Source of the DNA: Bdellovibrionales bacterium
GTDB taxonomy: Bacteria; Bdellovibrionota; Bdellovibrionia; Bdellovibrionales; UBA1609
Reading direction: 5' to 3'
Length of the DNA: 48,102 nucleotides
NCBI GenBank assembly: GCA_028819545.1
Contig: JAPPLG010000031.1
Coordinates: 1-48,102, forward strand
The position numbers and the translations under genes are program-made. The notes under the pieces were generated by a model. The model worked only from the letters and a program-made list of their open reading frames with translations, was not told the origin of the DNA and made no database searches. Positions 1 through 6,984 of this stretch are shown piece after piece (position 1 is the stretch's first letter; every line of letters starts with the position of its first letter).

Positions 1-19
1 CACGCTCTCTCAATTTTCC

Positions 20-50
20 AATTCTGTCATCGAATTAGTGAACATTTACA
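20..50. repeat. Dispersed repeat, left copy
   Basis: This 31-bp segment recurs in inverted orientation at 48050-48080 with 3 mismatches; the first 25 bp (20-44) differ at only one position. The shared core is CGAATTAGTGAACA. It lies downstream of cutA and next to the palindromic repeat at 67-92. Its nature is unknown; it may be the edge of a larger repeat running out of the window. Confidence 0.7.
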
Positions 51-66
51 ATCCCCGCGAACACTC

Positions 67-92
67 GTCATCCCCGCGAAGGCGGGGATCCA
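67..92. repeat. Short palindromic repeat (GTCATCC...GGATCCA type)
   Basis: An 8-bp perfect inverted repeat (ATCCCCGC at 70-77 and GCGGGGAT at 82-89) surrounds a GAAG loop, framed by GTC and CCA. Elements of this form are dispersed in many bacterial genomes; related copies lie at 1078-1104, 1117-1139, 1302-1329 and 40801-40821. This copy overlaps the 3' end of cutA and supplies its last codons and stop. Confidence 0.85.
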
Positions 93-406
93 TCCAACTG
101 AGATTCTATCCATTTCAGAAAATTCGGCTCCACTTTGGAAAAAGGAATAAACACAATACAAGGGCATTCATAACTATGATGTTTTTTTATTTTCTCTGAA
201 AGAGTCTCAAATAAATCTTCAGAAGTTTTAATAATTAAAATATGTTCTTGTTCTTCAGCCTGCGAATCTTTCCAGTTGTACATAGAACAAACAGATTGAA
301 AAATATTTACACAAGCCGCAAGTTTTTTTGATAAACACATTTGAGCCAGCTTTTTTGCTGTCTCTAAGTCCGGAGCTGTAACGTAGGCAAACCCACACAC
401 TTTCAT
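68..406 (-). CDS. cutA: CutA family divalent-ion tolerance protein, C-terminus replaced by a repeat
   Basis: CutA is a small trimeric cytosolic protein linked to divalent metal tolerance. The 112-residue product has the family layout: a start rich in TAPDLETAKKLA, the LAACVNI strand-turn, a central YNWKD, the EEQEHILIIKTSEDLFETL segment and the late HSYECPCIVFIPF strand, then the NFLKWIESQL helix. The ATG at 406 gives the expected N-terminus. The odd feature is the end: family members usually stop soon after the W-I helix, but here the last seven residues (GSPPSRG) and the TGA are read from the palindromic repeat at 67-92. The gene is probably functional, because the addition lies outside the conserved core. 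It stands alone, divergent from the next gene. Confidence 0.9.
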   Translation of the reverse strand: MKVCGFAYVTAPDLETAKKLAQMCLSKKLAACVNIFQSVCSMYNWKDSQAEEQEHILIIKTSEDLFETLSEKIKKHHSYECPCIVFIPFSKVEPNFLKWIESQLDGSPPSRG

Positions 407-486
407 AGCTCTTATACTACATACATATTGTCTTTTATGCCATCCCTGTACTAATATATAATTGTCTCTAAAGACAGGAAACTCGT

Positions 487-1002
487 ATGTTCAGTCACAC
501 AATACAAATAGCAAAATATTGCACATTATTATTTTTAACTTTGACTACTGGCCTAGCCTGTAAACCTAAAGTAACTAATAATCCAGAACGTAAAGCTCTA
601 GCGCCAGTATGGGAGCAGTCAGAATATATTTTTCATAATAAAATGGAACAGAGAGTTACAGCTATCGATAGAGAAAGCGGAAGAGAGGTTATTCTGAATA
701 ATGGAGAATGTGTTTTTATTGGCTCTTATCACTCATTGGCTTTAAGAGATCAAAATGGATTGATTTGTGATTTTTTTCGTGAAAATGGAAATCAGAATAC
801 CAACAATTTATGCAGTGATAAAATAACGGATATTATAAGGGCCAATAGTTTTATTCCTGAAAGAAACGGCAAGTTTTCATATATTTATTTTTACAATATC
901 ATCAACACAAAGAATATTTTTGAACAAGCCGGTCAGCCAAAACAAGAAGATGAATCTTTTACTCATGCCTGCCACATTTTATCAGAAGACACCTATGATT
1001 AG
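487..1002 (+). CDS. Small exported protein of unknown function, possible lipoprotein
   Basis: I do not recognise this 171-residue protein. Residues 8-24 form a hydrophobic signal segment ending TGLA-C25, which could be a lipoprotein cleavage site although the -3 residue is Gly rather than Leu/Val/Ile. The mature part begins KPKVTNNPERK and continues as a mixed-charge domain with three further cysteines (in GECVF, ICDF and NLCSD) and a fourth near the end (HACHIL), so disulfides are possible if it is periplasmic. An AGGA lies about 6 bases before the ATG. It is monocistronic, followed by repeats and a tRNA gene, and typical of lineage-specific small envelope proteins. Confidence 0.6.
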   Translation: MFSHTIQIAKYCTLLFLTLTTGLACKPKVTNNPERKALAPVWEQSEYIFHNKMEQRVTAIDRESGREVILNNGECVFIGSYHSLALRDQNGLICDFFRENGNQNTNNLCSDKITDIIRANSFIPERNGKFSYIYFYNIINTKNIFEQAGQPKQEDESFTHACHILSEDTYD

Positions 1003-1077
1003 ATAACTCTGTTACAACAAGGTCATAACTGGTTAAGAGGATTTTCTGCAAGTCAGAGCTTCGAATCCTCATAATGA

Positions 1078-1104
1078 TGGATTCTGAATCAAGTTCAGAA
1101 TGAC
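1078..1104. repeat. Short palindromic repeat (TGGATTC...GAATGAC type)
   Basis: ATTCTGAA and TTCAGAAT form an 8-bp inverted repeat around TCAAG, framed by TGG and GAC. It is followed by TTTATATACA, which resembles the TTTACATACA after the copy at 1302-1329, so the two copies probably share more than the hairpin. Confidence 0.8.
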
Positions 1105-1116
1105 TTTATATACAGC

Positions 1117-1139
1117 CCCCTGCCTTCGCAGGGGTGACG
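1117..1139. repeat. Short palindromic repeat (CCCCTGC/GCAGGGG)
   Basis: A 7-bp perfect stem, CCCCTGC (1117-1123) and GCAGGGG (1128-1134), closes on CTTC and is followed by GTGACG, matching the GTCAT/ATGAC border of this repeat family. It lies 12 bases from the 3' end of the tRNA gene and could act as a hairpin on that transcript. Confidence 0.8.
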
Positions 1140-1150
1140 TGCAGAACAAT

Positions 1151-1223
1151 GCGCCCGAGAGGATTCGAACCCCTAACCCCTGGATCCGAAGTCCAGTGCT
1201 CTATCCAGTTGAGCTACGAGCGC
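1151..1223 (-). tRNA. tRNA-Arg, anticodon UCG
   Basis: The minus strand folds as a complete cloverleaf. The acceptor GCGCTCG pairs with CGGGCGC (one G-U). The D-arm is GCTC/GAGC, the anticodon stem CTGGA/TCCAG with loop CTTCGGA (anticodon TCG, reading CGA and probably other CGN codons), and the T-arm AGGGG/CCTCT has the standard TTCGAAT loop. Length is 73 nt. The 3' CCA is not encoded. Palindromic repeats flank it on both sides. Confidence 0.96.
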
Positions 1224-1301
1224 TTTTCTTAACATTATAAAATATTCGAAAAAAAGTCAGTTTGAAAAATACATATATCTCAATATATGTCAAAAAAAGA
1301 C

Positions 1302-1329
1302 TGGATTCCGGATCAAATCCGGAATGACG
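1302..1329. repeat. Short palindromic repeat (TGGATTCCGGA...TCCGGAATGACG)
   Basis: ATTCCGGA and TCCGGAAT form an 8-bp inverted repeat around TCAAA, framed by TGG and GACG. A half-element, AAGAATGACATATG, follows about 25 bp later. It occupies the gap between the tRNA gene and the EVE-domain gene; no protein gene is visible between 1224 and 1440. Confidence 0.85.
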
Positions 1330-1440
1330 TATTCGTAATGACTTTACATACAAGAATGACATATGTTTGCAGGGTTGCTTATTGACATCATACAATGATG
1401 TATTTTAAAAAATTAATTTCCGTTTAAAAGGTTTTTCATT

Positions 1441-1926
1441 ATGAAAAAATATTGGCTGATGAAATCAGAACCTTCCAACTATTCCATCCATGACCTGCAA
1501 AAAGAAAAAAAATCTCTTTGGGACGGCGTTAGAAACTACCAGGCCCGAAACTTTATGATGAAAGATATGAAAGTCGGAGATATGGTTTTGTTTTACCACT
1601 CACTGGCCAACCCTCCCGGGATTGCCGGGCTGGCTGAAGTCTCCGGCGAAGCCAGACCTGACCCCACAGCCACAAATCCAAAATCAAAATACTACGATCC
1701 AAAAGCCACTAAGAAAAATCCCCGCTGGCACTGTGTGGAAGTCATTTTTAAAAAAGTTTTTAAAAACTTTATCTCCATTGAGATGTTAAGAGCAGAACAA
1801 AAACTAAAGTCCATGTTAGTTCTCAAAAAAGGACAAAGACTCTCCATTATGCCTGTTCAGAAAACAGAATTTGACCATATTATAAAACTTTCCAATAGAA
1901 CAATAAAACACTCTGATATATCCTGA
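1441..1926 (+). CDS. EVE domain-containing protein
   Basis: The protein belongs to the EVE family (PUA/YTH-like fold, thymocyte nuclear protein 1 type), whose members are thought to bind modified bases in nucleic acid. The conserved start WLMKSEPSNYSI, the WDGVRNYQARNFM segment, VGDMVLFYHS and PGIAGLAEV are all visible, followed by a WHCVEVIF strand. Its 161 residues exceed the usual ~140-155 by a short tail. It is first in a plus-strand run with close spacing to the permease (18 nt), glutaredoxin, purK and purE. The substrate cannot be read from the sequence, and no restriction or defence gene is adjacent, so a housekeeping role is more likely than defence. Confidence 0.92.
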   Translation: MKKYWLMKSEPSNYSIHDLQKEKKSLWDGVRNYQARNFMMKDMKVGDMVLFYHSLANPPGIAGLAEVSGEARPDPTATNPKSKYYDPKATKKNPRWHCVEVIFKKVFKNFISIEMLRAEQKLKSMLVLKKGQRLSIMPVQKTEFDHIIKLSNRTIKHSDIS

Positions 1927-1944
1927 CAACATAAGGATTTTTTC

Positions 1945-3795
1945 ATGAACTCTGAAAAAGAACACAATGATTTAAATTGGATTATTGCCGCCGGTGTGGT
2001 CGGTGCTGATATCGGCACTTCTGTTTTTTACGGCACAGGGATTTTGTTTCCCATTGTAGGTTACTTTGCTCCTGTATTTATTCTAACAGCTTGCCTGGCT
2101 ATGTGGGTTTTTAAAAGAACTTACGAAGAAGGTCTGGCTATGAGCCCTTATAACGGGGGGGCCTACTCCATGATTCTAAGAAGCTTAGGCCGGCGTATGG
2201 CTGTGGTCGCCGGAGCCCTCACCGTCGTTTCTTACCTAGCGACAGCGGCAGTCAGCTCTCTTTCAGGAGGATATTACTTTTCTTCTTTATTTGACGGCGG
2301 ACTTTCAGTTCACACCGTTATCTGGATCTCATTTGTTCCTATTGTAGTCTTCGGTCTATTAAACATAAAGGGTATTAAAGAGCCTGCCAAAATTGTCACA
2401 GGTGTAGCCATATCCCACTTTGCACTTCTTATATTGATCTCACTTTGGGGTTTGATTTATCTTTTATTTCACTGGAGTGAAGTGGATTTTTCAAAATTCT
2501 CTAATTTCTTTAACTATCCAAAAGAAATTACGTTTTCCACTCTTGCTTACGGGTTTGCCGCCGCCTTTTTGGGAATTACAGGTTTTGAGTCCGCCGCTCA
2601 AATTGTAGAAAATTTGGAAAGACCCATACTCAGCACTGTTCGAAAACTCTATAAAGCTGTGATCATTTTAGTCTCTGTCACCGCCCCTGTTATTTCTATT
2701 TTATGCCTGACCATACTTACACCAGAAGAAGTGGAACAAAATCTTCACTATTTGCTTTCCGGCCTCAGTAAAAAAATCGGAGGCTCCTTTTTGCTTTTTC
2801 TAATTGTCGTTGATGCCACACTCACTCTCTTTGCCGCCACCAATACAGCTTTTGTCGGTCTGATCGGCCTTGCAACAACCATGGCCAAACAAGGAAACTT
2901 ACCTCAAGTCTTTCTGAAAAGACTCAACCACGTTTTTCCACAACTGGAAGGCTACCCCGTTATTGTCTTTTCTATGATGCTACTTGTGATGATGATGTCC
3001 TCTTTTGTGGCAGGAGCTGTTGAGATTACAGCTAAAGTTTATGAGATTGCATTTTTAGGAGTTATGGTCAGCTTCGCCATAGGTGTCATCCTTATGAGAA
3101 ATAAAGGGTATAGAAAGAAAACACCCATGCAATATCTATCCCACAGTTACATTAAAATTAAAAATTTTAAATTGCCTTTTCCTCCCATCATGACTGCTGT
3201 TATTTTAGGCTTTGCTGTTTATATGCTCATCATACACGCCTCTTCAGCCTCACTCTTCCTATTTACTTTTCTTTTCGGAAGCACTTTACTCATGATGGCT
3301 TACTACCGGTGGGGAATGCTTGAAAACAGACTGGAGTCTCATACAGATTTACGTTTGGGGCTTGGAAAGTTCCGCTCCGTAAATGACCTGCCTGAAAACT
3401 CATGCAAAAAATTTGTCTTATGTGTGGGGGCTCACCGCATCCGACTGCTCATAAATAGAACAGTCGAATATATTTTAAAAAATGAAAAAGAACCCTTTGA
3501 ACTGATTCTTTTTTATGCAGAAGAGGAAGACCCTTCCGGAAGACAAAATGTGCACTTTCATGAAATTTTCCAAAGGGTTGTGTCTCAACAAATTGCACCC
3601 CTTCATGCGGATAAGGACATTATCTTAACTGTTAAAATTTTACCGGAAAATCTTATGGAAGGTTTGAAAATCTTGAAAAAATCTATTAACTTTGAACAAA
3701 TATATTTTGGCGTAGGGAAAGAACCGGATTATTCTTACAACCTGCGGGATGAAGTGGCTAAGGAGCTTGAAATCCAAATCACCAGTATTTATTAA
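1945..3795 (+). CDS. APC-family amino acid permease with C-terminal UspA-like domain
   Basis: An inner-membrane secondary transporter of the APC (amino acid-polyamine-organocation) superfamily. Residues ~10-470 hold about twelve hydrophobic helices, starting with the AAGVVGADIGTSVFYGTG motif of helix 1 and including YNGGAYSMILRSLG and GITGFESAAQIVENLERP. Residues ~475-616 form a soluble alpha/beta domain (FVLCVGAHRIRLLINRTVEY..., ELILFYAEE, FEQIYFGVG) resembling universal stress protein A domains, a fusion known in this family and thought regulatory. The substrate is not predictable. An AAGGA lies upstream of the ATG. It is probably co-transcribed with the EVE gene. Confidence 0.88.
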   Translation: MNSEKEHNDLNWIIAAGVVGADIGTSVFYGTGILFPIVGYFAPVFILTACLAMWVFKRTYEEGLAMSPYNGGAYSMILRSLGRRMAVVAGALTVVSYLATAAVSSLSGGYYFSSLFDGGLSVHTVIWISFVPIVVFGLLNIKGIKEPAKIVTGVAISHFALLILISLWGLIYLLFHWSEVDFSKFSNFFNYPKEITFSTLAYGFAAAFLGITGFESAAQIVENLERPILSTVRKLYKAVIILVSVTAPVISILCLTILTPEEVEQNLHYLLSGLSKKIGGSFLLFLIVVDATLTLFAATNTAFVGLIGLATTMAKQGNLPQVFLKRLNHVFPQLEGYPVIVFSMMLLVMMMSSFVAGAVEITAKVYEIAFLGVMVSFAIGVILMRNKGYRKKTPMQYLSHSYIKIKNFKLPFPPIMTAVILGFAVYMLIIHASSASLFLFTFLFGSTLLMMAYYRWGMLENRLESHTDLRLGLGKFRSVNDLPENSCKKFVLCVGAHRIRLLINRTVEYILKNEKEPFELILFYAEEEDPSGRQNVHFHEIFQRVVSQQIAPLHADKDIILTVKILPENLMEGLKILKKSINFEQIYFGVGKEPDYSYNLRDEVAKELEIQITSIY

Positions 3796-3810
3796 TTATA
3801 AGGAGGAATA

Positions 3811-4074
3811 ATGGCAGAAATTAAGATTTATACAAAAAGCACTTGTCCGGCTTGTGACATGGCTAAAAAAATCCTAAGTGAAAAAGGAGCTGAATATACA
3901 GAGCTATGTATGGATGACAAGCCTGAAGAGTTGAATCAATTAAAAGCAAGAACAGGCCTTCAAACAGTTCCTCAAATTTTTATTAATGGTGAAATGATCG
4001 GCGGATGTTCAGATTTGATGAAATTGGATGAAGATAAAAAACTCGATCCTATGCTCCAAATCCAACCGGAATAA
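3811..4074 (+). CDS. grxC: Glutaredoxin (GrxC-like)
   Basis: An 87-residue cytosolic thiol-disulfide oxidoreductase. It starts IKIYTKSTCPACDMAKKIL with a CPAC active site at residues ~12-15, continues with the cis-Pro strand TVPQIFINGEMIGGCSDL, and has the short length of class I glutaredoxins. The usual active site is CPYC; Ala for Tyr is a less common variant that keeps both catalytic cysteines. A perfect AGGAGG lies before the ATG. The neighbours (permease, purK) do not indicate a specific partner. Confidence 0.93.
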   Translation: MAEIKIYTKSTCPACDMAKKILSEKGAEYTELCMDDKPEELNQLKARTGLQTVPQIFINGEMIGGCSDLMKLDEDKKLDPMLQIQPE

Positions 4075-4089
4075 ACTGTTGAGGTTGAT

Positions 4090-5166
4090 TTGAAAGTAGG
4101 AATTTTAGGCGGAGGACAACTCGCCCAAATGATGGCTCTTAAAGCTCATGAACTTGGAATTAAACCTTATGTGCTCAGCTCCGACAAAAACGACCCTGCC
4201 GCCCAAGTCACACCTTTTTGGATCAAAGGTGATATTCAAAAACTGTCTGACTTAACAAAGTTTTTAAAAAAAACAGACATTGTCACTTTTGAAAATGAGT
4301 TTGTCCCCACAAACTCTTTAATAAAAGCAATGAGAAAAACAAAAACTCCTGTACGCCCCCACCCGCGTATTATTGCCAAGCTTCAAGATCGATGGTTTCA
4401 AAAACAACTTTTAAAAAAGTATAATATCCCTACATCTCCATTTTTTAAAATTGACAATAAAAAACAAACTCTCAAAGCTTTTGAAATTTTTAACGGCCGG
4501 ATGGTTTTAAAAAAGAGACTTTTCGGATATGACGGCAAGGGAACTTTTATTGTTACAAACATCAAACAAATTCCTCGTGAAAAGAACCTTATTGCCGAAA
4601 AATTTGTCCCCTTCAAAAGAGAACTTGCTCTTATTTTAGCAGTTGGAAAAAACCAAATTATATCTCTTCCTTTAGTGGAAACTTTTCAAAAAGATTTTCG
4701 TTGTTATTGGGTGAAAGGCCCTGTCTCTCATCCAAAGATAAACACTCTAACCAAAAAACTAAAAACCTTTTTAAGAAAAATTAAATATCAAGGTGTGATA
4801 GCTTTTGAAATTTTTGAAACTCCAACAGAATTACTTGTTAATGAAATAGCTCCGCGCGTGCATAACTCCGGCCACTACTCTCTTGATGCTTTATCCAAAG
4901 ATCAGTTTAGCCTTCACTTACAGGCTGTTATGGGAAAACGCCTGCAATCTCCAAAGACTGTCTGTAAGGGGTTTGCAATGCTTAATTTACTAGGCAAAAA
5001 AGAACGTTCAAAAAAATGGAAAAAAATCGAAGAAGTCTATCTGCATGATTATGGAAAAAAACTTCTTAAGAAAGGAAGAAAGATGGGGCACCTCAATAGT
5101 TGTGCAAATTCTTCAAAAAAAGCTTTAGAAAAACTTTTTCGTGCAGAAAAATACTTCCAAAGTTAA
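4090..5166 (+). CDS. purK: N5-carboxyaminoimidazole ribonucleotide synthase
   Basis: PurK uses ATP and bicarbonate to carboxylate AIR to N5-CAIR in purine synthesis, and PurE then isomerises the product. The 358-residue sequence opens with VGILGGGQLAQMMALKAHELG and has the ATP-grasp features DIVTFENEFVP, LQDRWFQKQLLKKYNIPTSPF, KKRLFGYDGKGTF, IAEKFVPFKRELALILAVG and VNEIAPRVHNSGHYSLDA. The start is TTG at 4090, chosen because it begins the conserved first strand with a weak GAGG upstream. The tail is lysine-rich. It is followed after 22 nt by purE; the purK-purE order reverses the common purE-purK order. Confidence 0.96.
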   Translation: MKVGILGGGQLAQMMALKAHELGIKPYVLSSDKNDPAAQVTPFWIKGDIQKLSDLTKFLKKTDIVTFENEFVPTNSLIKAMRKTKTPVRPHPRIIAKLQDRWFQKQLLKKYNIPTSPFFKIDNKKQTLKAFEIFNGRMVLKKRLFGYDGKGTFIVTNIKQIPREKNLIAEKFVPFKRELALILAVGKNQIISLPLVETFQKDFRCYWVKGPVSHPKINTLTKKLKTFLRKIKYQGVIAFEIFETPTELLVNEIAPRVHNSGHYSLDALSKDQFSLHLQAVMGKRLQSPKTVCKGFAMLNLLGKKERSKKWKKIEEVYLHDYGKKLLKKGRKMGHLNSCANSSKKALEKLFRAEKYFQS

Positions 5167-5188
5167 AATAATATGATAAGGATTTAAT

Positions 5189-5683
5189 ATGAAAAATAAA
5201 AAATTAGTGTCTATTATTATGGGAAGCAACTCGGACCTCCCCTGTATGAAAAAATCTGCCGAAGTGTTAGAACAAGCCAAAGTGCCTTTTGAAATCAAAG
5301 TGGTGTCTGCTCACCGCACTCCAAAAGAAATGCAAAAGTATGCACTTTCAGCAAAAAAAAGAGGAATCAAAGTGATTATTGCCGGAGCCGGCGGAGCGGC
5401 TCATCTTCCCGGTATGGTTGCCTCTCTCACTTCTCTTCCTGTGATTGGTGTTCCCATTAAAACAAAATCTTTGGACGGCCTGGATTCTTTACTCTCTATT
5501 GCACAAATGCCTGAAGGAGTGCCTGTCGCTTCTATGGCTATTCATGGATCCACCAATGCAGGATTAATGGCTCTTCGTATTTTAGCTTTATCCAGCTCTT
5601 CAATAGTCAAAAAAGTCGAAGAGTTTCAAAAAAAACAAAAGCAAAAAGTCACAAAAGCCAATAAAAAATTAATATCTCAATAA
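5189..5683 (+). CDS. purE: N5-carboxyaminoimidazole ribonucleotide mutase
   Basis: PurE converts N5-CAIR to CAIR. The 164-residue protein has the class I signatures [72 protein letters not shown] and GVPVASMAI. The purK next to it supports the bacterial N5-CAIR route. After the conserved core it ends with a Lys/Gln-rich tail of about 20 residues. An AAGGA precedes the ATG. It is the last gene of the run that starts at 1441; no clear rho-independent terminator is visible in the 149 bp after it. Confidence 0.97.
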   Translation: MKNKKLVSIIMGSNSDLPCMKKSAEVLEQAKVPFEIKVVSAHRTPKEMQKYALSAKKRGIKVIIAGAGGAAHLPGMVASLTSLPVIGVPIKTKSLDGLDSLLSIAQMPEGVPVASMAIHGSTNAGLMALRILALSSSSIVKKVEEFQKKQKQKVTKANKKLISQ

Positions 5684-5832
5684 GTGCACTCAAACATGCG
5701 TTTTGCCACAGTTGTATTTTGAAAGCATTCGCTCAGCAGTTTCGGTTGGCACCTGCACTGCTTCGTAGTTGTATTTCTTAAAAGTTTAATATTCACTGAG
5801 CACATTAACACAACTCAAAAGTCCCATTGAAA

Positions 5833-6804
5833 TTATGATCGGGAAAAAGTATCTGCACAGCCTTTGCCAAAAATTAAATCAGACAAACCTTTTGTGTCTC
5901 CATACTCTGCCTTATACCACCTTTTAAGAGTGCTCCAAGCAGGAAGCCTTCGATCCTTATAACGAAATTTTTCATACGTCTTCCTGCTTTTCATCTGCTC
6001 TTTCTCTGAAGACTCTGTATTAATTTCTGCTACTGCTGACGGAACTTCCTCCAAGTTATACAGTTGAAAATTTAAACTCCCTTCGAAAATAAAATTAGAA
6101 GCTCCCCTTCCATCCCCATATTTTTCTTTAAACCAATTGACAATTGTACCCCAGGAGGGAAGCTTTGGATCCTTAAAGCGAAACTCTTCATAAGTGGCAA
6201 TACTTCTCATTTGCTCTTTTTCAGGTGACCTGGCATTTAAGTTAGTAACTTTTGATGGAATTTCGTCTAAATCATAAAACCTAAAATAAGGCTCTTTACT
6301 TGAAAGTACAAAACTTAACAGCCCCTCCCCTTCTCCATACACCTCTGTAAACCAATTGACAAGAGAGGTCCAGGAAGGAAGCTTAAGATCTCTATGACGA
6401 AATTGATTATAAGTCTCTACGTCTTTTATTTGCTCTTCTGCAGGCAATTTTGCATTCAAATCAGCCACTGCTAATGGAACTGCTTCCAACGCATAAAGCG
6501 TAGATATTGTATGTCTATCCGGAAAAATAAAATCATAAAGCCCTTTTGTATTTCCATACTTTGCTTTGTACCATCTATAAATGGTAATCCAAGATGGAAG
6601 CTTAGGGTCTTTATAGCGAAAAGCATTATACGTCATTGCATTTCTCATATATTCTGATTGAGGTGATTTTTCATTTAATCTTTCCACTGCTGATGGAATT
6701 TCTTCTAAATTATATACACCTTGGCTTTCAGCTGGATCTGAATAAAAACAAAGAAATAAAAAACAAAAAAGAAAATGAAGGCTATATCTTTGCATTTGAT
6801 ACAC
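5833..6804 (-). CDS. Secreted protein with four LPSW-type tandem repeats
   Basis: Function unknown. The 323 residues start with a hydrophobic signal segment (~6-21) and then consist of four repeats of 72-76 residues (about 30-102, 103-175, 176-247, 248-323). Each begins with a (F/V/L)Y-x-L-(E/D)-E/A-(I/V)P motif, has TY-xx-FR near its middle, then K-LPSW (LPAW in repeat 4), an RWYK/NWFK helix, a KYG turn and a GL-xx-F(I/V) end. The last segment carries one Cys (GKGCAD). It is a paralogue of the gene at 6985-8394 and probably arose by gene plus repeat duplication. The start could be GTG at 6804 or ATG at 6795. Fold guess: helical, with the second half recalling the small helical repeats associated with homing endonucleases (pattern PS-x-x-TL-x-x-x-FG); this is inference. 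Confidence 0.8.
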   Translation of the reverse strand: MYQMQRYSLHFLFCFLFLCFYSDPAESQGVYNLEEIPSAVERLNEKSPQSEYMRNAMTYNAFRYKDPKLPSWITIYRWYKAKYGNTKGLYDFIFPDRHTISTLYALEAVPLAVADLNAKLPAEEQIKDVETYNQFRHRDLKLPSWTSLVNWFTEVYGEGEGLLSFVLSSKEPYFRFYDLDEIPSKVTNLNARSPEKEQMRSIATYEEFRFKDPKLPSWGTIVNWFKEKYGDGRGASNFIFEGSLNFQLYNLEEVPSAVAEINTESSEKEQMKSRKTYEKFRYKDRRLPAWSTLKRWYKAEYGDTKGLSDLIFGKGCADTFSRS

Positions 6805-6984
6805 TCAGCCTATTGATGAGCACCACAATAAAACGCATAACTACATTTACACATAACAATTACAATATAATTTATTTGAAAAAATGTAAATTTTGTACAA
6901 CTGACAGTTACAATTTGAATCACTTTAAGAACTCACAACAAAAAATTTAAAAATATGTTGTTCCCTATTGAAACATAATTAAAT
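6805..6984. other. AT-rich intergenic region between the two LPSW-repeat genes
   Basis: These 180 bp contain no gene. The region is very AT-rich and holds several TTACAAT-like words plus an imperfect inverted repeat GTAAATTTTGTAC at 6886-6898. It presumably contains the promoter of the downstream gene; I cannot place -35/-10 boxes with confidence. Confidence 0.4.

Noticed and set aside
1201-1395. Open frame of 64 codons on the minus strand next to the tRNA
   Set aside because: It overlaps the tRNA-Arg gene and reads through the palindromic repeat (RHSGFDPESS is its usual translation); no ribosome site or family resemblance.
5684-5832. Terminator or small RNA after purE
   Set aside because: Two similar AGTTGTATTT words occur, but no stable hairpin plus T-run; nothing supportable in this gap.
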